Assembly (NCBI GenBank): GCA_032164295.1
Contig: JAJHTX010000011.1
Location: 124,001 to 188,000, forward strand
DNA: 64,000 nucleotides
DNA from: Inonotus obliquus
Taxonomy: Eukaryota; Basidiomycota; Agaricomycetes; Hymenochaetales; Hymenochaetaceae
Direction: 5' to 3'
In this document: piece by piece, positions 56,978 to 64,000 of the stretch
How positions within the stretch are numbered: position 1 is the stretch's first letter
How the letters are laid out: every line of letters begins with the position of its first letter
Made by a program: the position numbers and the translations under genes
The notes under the pieces: generated by a model
The model's database searches: none
What the model was told of the DNA's origin: nothing
Seen by the model: only the letters and a program-made list of their open reading frames with translations

Positions 56978-57932
56978 AAGGAGATGCGAAAGGACGCTCT
57001 AGGACGTAGCCACGAGTAATACACAATCGAGGGAAGGTAGAACAGGACTGAAGATCGACTTAGGAGACTACTTCAAGGTCAGAACTCCCACCCCCTCATG
57101 CAAAGCAGGACCTTGTCAGACCTTGTGGAGATGTGTGAGATTCTGTTGGGGCGTCGTTGCGCACTTCAACAAGCTGTACCGATATCAGCAAGCCGCCTGA
57201 TTGATACATGCATACAGAACTCGACACATACGAGTGGTACACGGTACAGACTATCGACAGTACGATTCATTGGACCTTGAATAGTTCTTCAAGCCTATTA
57301 CCCACTGAGCCAAATAGACCCACGACAAATGGTCAGAAGATTAATGAAGTGACAGGGTATCGTACACGTCTTGTTCGAAAGTTATCAGACACGGCTTGGA
57401 GGCATAGAGAAAAGCATCTAGAACGTATCGCCTTGGTGCACCCACAATATCCACTCCTTTCGGCGAAAACCAATCCAGTAGTCACCAAGTCAATAGCGAA
57501 GCACGTTGGAGCAGTGCCTGTTAGCGATTTATTCGTGGTATGGAAATGATAGTACTCGGTGGTCTTAGATCATAGCGTGACCGACGCAACTGGGGTTCAC
57601 TAGGCCCTTGGGTGGGTGTTGGCAATTGGTGCAATCGCAACTTTGCACATTGCAATTGCCTTGCCTTGCAAAGATAACCATGTGATCGTGAAGCTCGATT
57701 ACGTACTAAGATGGCTTATTCCATCTATGGTGATAATGGTCGTCAAGTTTGCACTGACTGTCTTTATGAGGGCTGAGTTTGCTAGCTAGCAGGCAAAGAT
57801 ATACCATTTTTCTCTCATTACGCATTGTAGGGGTATTTAAGGATGTGGTCTCAGTCAGACCCTCTCAGAATCTTACAGGCGAGAACTCCTTTGCAGGCTT
57901 GAAGCAGCACTCCCACAAACGATCTCACGGAA
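56978..57932. other. Intergenic with an imperfect palindrome
   Basis: About 950 bases. A frame at 57208-57549 (113 codons) lacks any recognisable feature and is not called. GGCAATTGGTGCAAT at 57618-57632 and GTGCATTG-type sequence ending ATTGCAATTGCC at about 57660 form an imperfect inverted repeat. Confidence 0.4.
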
Positions 57933-58979
57933 ATGTCGCTGCCCTCAGGCTTAAGGCGGAACAAGACGAGTGTATATAAGAGGTCCCTTCGGAATCATGA
58001 TGAGAGCCCAGAATCAACCAGTGCGCAACTTGCAGGAGCGTGCCGTAGCTTTGACGAATGTTCACGGAATATCGGCTCGCCGTTGGTCGAGGAGATAGAA
58101 TGGGCCATTACTATGAGCACTATCTTCCTAAATGCGAGCTATGCCTTGAACAAAGCTCTTGGTGAGCTAATTAAACAGGAGTTGGGCATGGGTACGCAAG
58201 TGGAAAATATAGTGGATATACCTTCCAATGCCAAATATAACCCTGAACATCATAACTCAGAACACAAAACATCTGGTTCTGCTTCAGAACATCGTCTCGA
58301 ACAGTCAATAAATGATATTCGCCTGGTGATCAAATGGGCAGAAATTGAATTAGGCGAGGAAGCGAAGAGACACAACAGAATCGGGATCAATCAGACAGTC
58401 TATAATCCATGCTCACAGCTCAATATCGCTATCGAAATTCTCCATGAAAAATTGATAAGTGGATCCGTGCAGGTGTATGCAAATTTCCTTCAAATTTATG
58501 AGGTAGCAACGTATATGTTACAGCAATATCCCCTAGAATCGTACTTGGAATACAAGAATGAAATTAAGCAGCAGATATCGAAAGGTGAACAAGGGAAAAA
58601 AAATGGAGATGCACACAAGATTGAGGCCGCCACAGATGCATTGAAGGAAATCAAAGTGAAAATCGAATCGTTGCTAATCTCCGGGTCCAAGAAAGAAATT
58701 CAAGCTTCAAGGAATGACATACAGAGATATATGCGAAAGACACAGGAAGTGTTAACTAGTTTCAATAACGACCGAAACAAACACGAAGTAAAGAAGCGAC
58801 AGAGAAATGCAGCTGAAGCGTACGGGACTGAGGGAGGCCATCATGTACGAGGTCTTCGCAGATTTGATGGACAGAAACTATTTAGAGTGGGGACTCATAA
58901 GGGGACTCATAAGGGGACGACTTATAAGGGGAAGAATAAGGAACATCAAACGGCAGATAACGAGCATATCGTTGAATGA
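57933..58979 (+). CDS. Hypothetical helical protein with a short repeat tail
   Basis: 348 residues from ATG 57933 (MSLPSGLRRNK). Basic N-terminus, then a mostly helical body (VEEIEWAITMSTIFLNASYALNKAL; EQSINDIRLVIKWAEIELGEEAKRH; EAATDALKEIKVKIESLL). The tail contains GTHKGTHKGTTYKGK, produced by a 12-nt direct repeat at 58889-58912. No signal peptide or named domain. It may be a distant relative of the small genes at 59884 and 62961, which share a helical, Lys/Glu-rich composition, but no alignment by eye is convincing. Confidence 0.55.
   Translation: MSLPSGLRRNKTSVYKRSLRNHDESPESTSAQLAGACRSFDECSRNIGSPLVEEIEWAITMSTIFLNASYALNKALGELIKQELGMGTQVENIVDIPSNAKYNPEHHNSEHKTSGSASEHRLEQSINDIRLVIKWAEIELGEEAKRHNRIGINQTVYNPCSQLNIAIEILHEKLISGSVQVYANFLQIYEVATYMLQQYPLESYLEYKNEIKQQISKGEQGKKNGDAHKIEAATDALKEIKVKIESLLISGSKKEIQASRNDIQRYMRKTQEVLTSFNNDRNKHEVKKRQRNAAEAYGTEGGHHVRGLRRFDGQKLFRVGTHKGTHKGTTYKGKNKEHQTADNEHIVE
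58889..58925 (+). repeat. 12-nt in-frame tandem repeat
   Basis: GGGGACTCATAA occurs twice in direct succession (58889-58900, 58901-58912), followed by a third, altered unit with a 3-nt insertion. It encodes repeated GTHK in the C-terminus of the gene at 57933. The length of a multiple of three preserves frame. Confidence 0.85.
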
Positions 58980-59479
58980 GTACGGTACGTGCAAGAGCCG
59001 AATAGCCTTTTCATATGTATCTAAGCTAGCTATGAGTATTATGAGTACCAGATTATGCCTGTAATTCGTAGTAGATAATGTGACCCATGCCAAATTATGC
59101 CGTTGAAAGTTTCCGTGTGCTAGCGGTAGAGAAGAGTTGACGGTTGAGCCCGCTAGTCCCAGCCAGACGAGTCATTTCGTAAGCATGGAACAACACGAGT
59201 GCCCCGATTACCTCAACCACCTCAACCGAGTCAGCCACGCAAACTTCCTACTACTAACTAGGCAGGCATCATATCCCGATTTTTCAATCCGAGTATCATT
59301 CGGAGAAACTGGCGTCGGAATGACATCAACTGCGATGCAGCCAGCGTGTTATTTTTCGGAGCTTCATGATCCACAAATAGTTTCTCTTGTTATGCGGCAT
59401 ACGAGTTCGCTCATCAGTTACACGCAGTGTTGAAGTCACGGTGAAGCACCCTCGAAGTGACCAGCAAATACGGTATCCC

Positions 59480-60850
59480 GTATTCTGTTGCCTCTTCCTA
59501 CTTGTCGACCTTGGTATGCATATCTGTACTTTGCTCTTATTCAACTTTGCGCCCACTTATCAATGTCGTAGGACTCACAGTTCCTCGCTCTCACATCCTC
59601 ACTTTCCTCTCCATTATTCCTTTCACCTGATGCTGAGCGTGATAGTACGTCCCATCATCCTTCCATCTGATCTTAGTATTCTCTGCACCTACGAGTCGAC
59701 GAGCTGGACCGTACATTCCCCAAGGCAAACGTTCCTTGAATGATATATGTATGTGCATTGTGCAATGGGAAATGTACTTTGCCACTCTGGTGCCCTGGTG
59801 CCTACAAATCAGCCCACCCGCCCAGAGGTCATACTCAGTCGGACAACCTCGAGTAGTCTCTCGGACAAGTACCTCGAGACACAATGAGTGAAAGTCCCAA
59901 GACGCTAGAATATCGAATGTCAGAGGCTCTGGCAACCGCTGAGCCATTCCTGGAAAGGCGCAATTTGGCCTACATGCTAAACGATTATGTCAGGAACTAC
60001 TTGACTGCATCAAAGAAACTCAACGCGACGAGAAGCTTAATTTTATTGAAGTTGCCAGACGGTGCATGTGCAAGACCAAAAGTTCAGGTCTCAAGTCAAA
60101 GAAGATGAATTAAAATTACTCAAGGGTCAGAAGGAGGCTAAAGGTGCAGTCAAAGACTTTATACAATATATTAAAGTCAGAGAAAGAGATGAAGAAACCA
60201 TAATGATGATGACATTGTTCGCCGAGACATTCCTTACATTCCATACATTCCTTGATGAAGCGAGGAAGAAACGCGGCTACAATCCTGATTCGGCAGCAAG
60301 CAGACGTGCAAGCAAAGTTATTGAGAAACTATCCTCGCTCTTGGATTATATTATTAGTCGTAGCGATCAACTTTTCGGTCACACTTCCACTTCCTTGGAT
60401 GAATACGGTTCCTTTACCACTAGTCCTATCCCTTGCGTGACCTTGGCGAACAGTCCCCCTAGTGCCTTGGTTCGCATCAGAAAACTTACGTTAGACAACC
60501 AGACTTTCAAGTTCAAAAGACGTATTAATGAATGGGAGAAGGAGAAGGCCGTGGCAGAGAGAGACGTGGAGAAGAAACGCCTAGACGGCGGATCGTGGAA
60601 TTGACGAGTCGAATAGATAGATAATAGAGTAGAATGTTATCCATACATTGAAAATTCTATATTCGGCAGAGCACAACAATCGTCACATTGCATCGTTTCC
60701 ATACTTCGATACCTCGCTACAGGTAAGCGGCTGCTTTTGGACGGTAAGTTGCAAATACAATACCTCACGTTGATAAGAGAGAAGAAAGCGGGGGTGGGTG
60801 GCATGGTATAGTACAAGTCAACTCGGATCAGACAGCGAATAGGGAAAGGA
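59480..60850. repeat. Tandem duplication, small orphan gene unit, copy 1
   Basis: The upstream sequence (CTTTGCTCTTATTCAACTTT..., CACCTGATGCTGAGCGTGATAGTACGT..., TGTACTTTGCCACTCTGGTGCCCTGGTGCCTA), the gene at 59884 and its 3' flank (GTGGAATTGACGAGTCGAATAGATAG) all recur at 62580-64000. Spacing between copies is about 3.1 kb. The flanks are better conserved than the coding part. Confidence 0.85.
59884..60604 (+). pseudogene. Small orphan gene, copy 1, frame interrupted
   Basis: Starts MSESPKTLEYRMSEALATAE at ATG 59884, after a promoter shared with the gene at 62961, and is open to 60108. The continuation VKEDELKLLKGQKEAKGAVKDFIQYI to the end at 60604 is in another frame, open from 60050. The paralog at 62961 is read without a break, so either a frameshift or a small intron between about 60020 and 60108 must be assumed; no good splice pair was found. 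The joined regions would give roughly 220-230 residues, helical and Lys/Glu-rich, ending KKRLDGGSWN. I call it a pseudogene with reservation. Function unknown. Confidence 0.5.
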
Positions 60851-61179
60851 ACAGCATCATACCATGAGAGCAGAAAAATAGAAGAATGCTTTAAATAGCC
60901 TGCAGAATCAGCATTTGTCATAGTGAAGAGGAAAACCAAGATACAAAGACAGTGGCATAGAAAAAACCATACGTCGTCAATAAGTGAAACGGAAGGAGGT
61001 GCATATGTCCAATCCAGTTGTTCAGAAAATAACGGATTGCCGAGGGAAGCCTATAAGCTCGAATGTCAGCTCCGGACTAGGGGTTATCAAAGGAAGAGAT
61101 CCCAACCATTACTTGTTCATTCTGACCCAAACTAATCACACTCATTTCCTCCTTTCCTTCGTGCGTGAACATGCAGAGG
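60851..61179. other. Spacer between orphan gene unit and minus-strand remnant
   Basis: About 330 bases after the duplicated flank. Short frames only, no supported feature. Confidence 0.4.
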
Positions 61180-62376
61180 CTATCCCACCATGATGTTCAG
61201 CAGGATAATAATCGGGAGCGATTGCAGCGTCAGAAACACCACTATCACCATTGGTCTACCACCACTCGAGAGTACTTGTGATCCGCCATGCATACTAGAT
61301 ATGTGATGGCCACCGCCGTGGTCCGGGAAAGGGACGAACCCGTCTCCACTATTGCTAGGATTCTGAAACGCACCTTCCACCGCAGGAGACGATATGTCAT
61401 ACTGAAACGGCGTATGCAGGCCAGGACCAAACGCAATCGCGTCCGTGTCTACACTTGCGCCGGCACTCGCACTCATGCCGGAAGTCCCACCACCAACAGG
61501 ATTTTCCATGTTGTTCCCGGCATCGCATAAATTACCCATATCATTCATCATTCGCTACCTGGGAGTACGGAGCGTATGCATACGCATGGGACGAGAACGC
61601 ACTCACATCGGCGCCACTGGCGAGACTCGCTCGAGCACGACACTGACCAATAAGGGAAGAATACGACGAAAGGTGTGTCGGAAATGGCATCGTTCCTCCA
61701 GTAGAGAAAGCGGAAGTACGTGTTGAGGTCGTGGCAGATCCCGAGGGCATTACAGGCATTACACCAGAAATGGAGGCGTTTGCACTCCGCCGCTCCTGAG
61801 CCCGTGCGTAAAATGACGGTTGAAGGATCGGAGAGAGAAATGGCGCCGGAGTCGCCGTCTGCTGTACATGTTTGTGGTGCGTCGGCAGTGTCATCGCGCA
61901 CCCGATATCTGTTCTTGTGCTGGCTTCTGGGCATGGTGCTGGAATTGATGATGGGCTGAATGGGAACGAGCATGCGTGTACGGATGTGGGCGATGTATCT
62001 ATGGTGCGAATTGCGCATGTGTGGAAGACGGACTAAACGGCGGCGAGACATATGTTGGACTGAGAGCGGAGACGACACTTTGGGAGAAAGAGGAGGCGGA
62101 GAAGGATGCTAGAAATGACGGGGAATATATTCATTGAATCAGAGATAACAACACACCCTACAAAGGACCCACCTCGACGTCAAGCCCACCGATACGTTTG
62201 CCCACAACAATATGCTGCACTAGCGCCTGCACCGACCATCGAAAGAACACCGGGCATACCCATCTGAAACAAACGGTGCTTGCGAGACCACCTGGCAAAA
62301 TTGCGATTGGAACGCATGCAAACGAAGAACACGGAAATTTTGCCAAAGACTCGAGTTGAGCCTGCAAAGGACTCAT
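61180..62376 (-). pseudogene. Decayed Ser/Pro-rich gene
   Basis: Several minus-strand frames with consistent composition follow one another but are joined by shifts and stops: GMPGVLSMVGAGASAAYCCGQ (about 62255-62190), FSQSVVSALSPTYVSPPFSP (about 62090-62030), ATPAPFLSPILQPSFYARAQ (from about 61855), and MGNLCDAGNNMENPVGGG to GGGHHISSMHGG (61540-61280). No splice sites reconcile all of them. It is best read as a dead gene for a low-complexity protein, or a gene with introns I could not resolve. Family unknown. Confidence 0.4.
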
Positions 62377-62888
62377 CGCGTAAGCACGAAATGGATTACC
62401 TCATCCACGCCAAGACCATCTAAGTTGCGCCTCCCTCTTATCTCTTATCATCGTTCGAAATCCTGCCTGCTAACAAGACATCGTACTTCGCAGCGCTTCA
62501 TTCAACACGAAGTTAGTATTGTCAATAAGCGAGCCTGCCTGCATGCCGACAGCGCGAACTCGAAGTGGCCAGGAATCACGGCCACCCTGGGGTCCATCGT
62601 CTCTCCTATCTGTACTTTGCTCTTCTTCAACTTTGCACTTGCTTACGTTAATGCGAGTCGTAGGACTCACAGATCCCCTCCTCTCTCCCCTCCTCTCTTT
62701 CCTCGCCATTACTCCTTTCGCCTGATGCTGAGTGTGATAGTACGTCCTATCCTCCTTCCATCTGATCTCGGTATTCACTGCACCTACGTGTCGACGAGTT
62801 GGATACTGCTTCGAGACAAACGTATCATTAATGTTGCAATGATTTATGTTTGTGCAATGGGCAATGTACTTTGCCACTCTGGTGCCCT

Positions 62889-62896
62889 GGTGCCTA
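62889..62896 (+). promoter_or_regulatory. Probable TATA box of the small orphan gene
   Basis: CTATAAAT in GGTGCCTATAAATCGGCCCACCCGCCCA, about 65 bases before the ATG at 62961. The same context in the other copy (about 59797) reads CTACAAAT, so the box is weakened where the gene is broken. Confidence 0.5.
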
Positions 62897-62960
62897 TAAA
62901 TCGGCCCACCCGCCCAGTGGTCATACCCGAATAGTCTCCCGGCAAGTACCTCGAGTCACA

Positions 62961-63614
62961 ATGAGTAAACGTCACATGACGTCGAAACCAACTTCTTCAG
63001 GAAAAAGGCACCGGAGTGAAAGTCCTAGTCAACCTGCAAAACCAAGACTAGAAGATATGCGTAGGGATTTGTCAAAGATTCTCCAAACCGCTGACTCATT
63101 TGGAGTAAAGTACAACTTGGCCTCTGAGCTTCAGGGAATAGTCTTATCCTATTTAGTTACAATACACGCATATAGCAAAGACTCGGGCAAGCCTGAGAAG
63201 AACATTCAGGATTCAGAACAGGGAACATTACTCAGGAAATCATTCCGCGGCTTTATGGAAAAATGTCAAAAAGAAGCAGACTACATATTGACGTTGAAAT
63301 CGCTCGCCAACACATACCTCGATCAAATGAAGCCAGACAATCCTGCAAGTGCAAGCAAAGGCGATTCTGCAAAAAATATATTCGACGACTTGCTTAAAAT
63401 TATCAACACTCTCCAAGAGATCCGCGGTTCCGAACCCTTGAAGAACATCAAGAAATTCGACAGTAAGATAACTTTTACAACCCACTCCCCTTCGGAAACA
63501 CTTCACAAGGCTCAACGTCTTATTGGTGAATGGGAGAGTTTGAAGACCCAGCTTGAGATCGAGAGTTTGCTGCAGGATTGGTTAGAGAAACATAAGAATT
63601 CTAATAACCCGTAA
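62961..63614 (+). CDS. Small orphan gene, copy 2, helical protein
   Basis: 217 residues from ATG 62961 (MSKRHMTSKPTSSGKRHR), following a TATA-like box at 62889. The frame is open further upstream but through the duplicated promoter, so the shared ATG is preferred. The first 30 residues are basic and Ser-rich, possibly a nuclear signal. The rest is helical: DLSKILQTADSFGVKYNLASEL, LRKSFRGFMEKCQKEADYIL, FDDLLKIINTLQEIRG, ending LQDWLEKHKNSNNP. No named domain. Paralog of the interrupted copy at 59884; both lack introns as far as can be seen. Function unknown. Confidence 0.6.
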   Translation: MSKRHMTSKPTSSGKRHRSESPSQPAKPRLEDMRRDLSKILQTADSFGVKYNLASELQGIVLSYLVTIHAYSKDSGKPEKNIQDSEQGTLLRKSFRGFMEKCQKEADYILTLKSLANTYLDQMKPDNPASASKGDSAKNIFDDLLKIINTLQEIRGSEPLKNIKKFDSKITFTTHSPSETLHKAQRLIGEWESLKTQLEIESLLQDWLEKHKNSNNP

Positions 63615-64000
63615 ATGACACCTAGTAGAGGGATCGATCGTGGAATTGACGAGTCAAATAGATAGATAATAGAGTACAATATCGTTATCCATCCATTGGA
63701 CAATAAATATTCGGCAGAGCTTCCATAGGTCTACAACGATCGTCACATTGCATCTGTTTCCTTAATTCGATACAGTTAGGCGGCTGCTTTAGGTAACAAA
63801 AATGGACTATCACAAAACCGTACAATGGTAAGCTGTAGATACACTACCACATGTTTATGAGAGAGAAGAAAGCGGGAATGGGAATGAGACTAAATAAGAC
63901 AACAGCCAAGAAGGAATCCCATGAAAACAGAAACGTGTATCAAGCTTAGAGCATGTATAGTACAAGTCGACTCGAATCAGACAACGAATCGAGAAAAGAA

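Larger units (their letters stand above)
62580..64000. repeat. Tandem duplication, small orphan gene unit, copy 2 (to window end)
   Basis: Partner of 59480-60850, with the same promoter blocks, gene and 3' flank up to the last bases of the window (AGTACAAGTCGACTCGAATCAGACAACGAAT at 63960-63990 against about 60818-60848). Confidence 0.85.

Noticed and set aside
57208..57549. 113-codon frame as a gene
   Set aside because: No motif, no paralog, no promoter features; it ends in a region of unremarkable DNA.
58889..58925. CRISPR-like or minisatellite array
   Set aside because: Only two exact 12-nt units, in frame, no spacers; the organism is eukaryotic.
59591..59947. Minus-strand frame in the orphan-gene promoter, with a similar one at 62470-62877
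   Set aside because: Similarity is explained by the duplicated promoter DNA; the two frames start and end differently and differ by shifts.

Overview
This window looks like nuclear DNA of a filamentous basidiomycete, most likely an Agaricomycete. Genes are rich in short GT-AG introns (about 50-70 nt, one GC-AG). Recognisable families include a DUF6699 protein, hexose transporters, a GH47 mannosidase and an XlnR-type Zn2Cys6 regulator, alongside Tad-like LINE retrotransposons. No rRNA, tRNA or CRISPR array was recognised. All calls come from reading the sequence; no database search was possible.

Layout. 1-3437 (minus) is a LINE cut by the left edge, with intact ORF1 and an open ORF2. 4817-6250 (minus) is a DUF6699 protein. 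6800-8996 and 16271-18495 (both minus) are two eight-exon hexose transporter paralogs from a tandem duplication of about 3 kb. Between them lie a 293-bp MITE-like element, whose empty site survives in the other copy, and a second, decayed LINE (about 9903-16050, plus).

20150-36560 is a lineage-specific cluster of one unrecognised gene family. Divergent (head-to-head) minus/plus pairs are repeated. The plus members at 21787, 27344 and 32852 are intact four-exon genes; the one at 24590 is broken. The minus members are decayed except one at 29890-32381, for which a complete ten-exon model of 660 aa can be built. That member alone keeps a D...E-x-K pattern like a PD-(D/E)XK nuclease core. This cluster is the best candidate for something undescribed.

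37277-39636 is a GH47 alpha-1,2-mannosidase (nine exons). 41715-42647 is an orphan gene. 43919-48070 is a 1360-aa low-complexity protein. 50735-55269 is a nine-exon Zn2Cys6 transcription factor of about 1326 aa. 55823-64000 holds short coiled-coil-rich orphan genes, two of which belong to a tandem duplication that shares promoter and 3' flank, with a decayed Ser/Pro-rich gene between them.

Functional links: the transporters and the XlnR-like regulator would both fit sugar or plant-polymer use, but nothing in the sequence ties them directly. The rest is ordinary housekeeping genes interspersed with rapidly turning-over accessory sequence.
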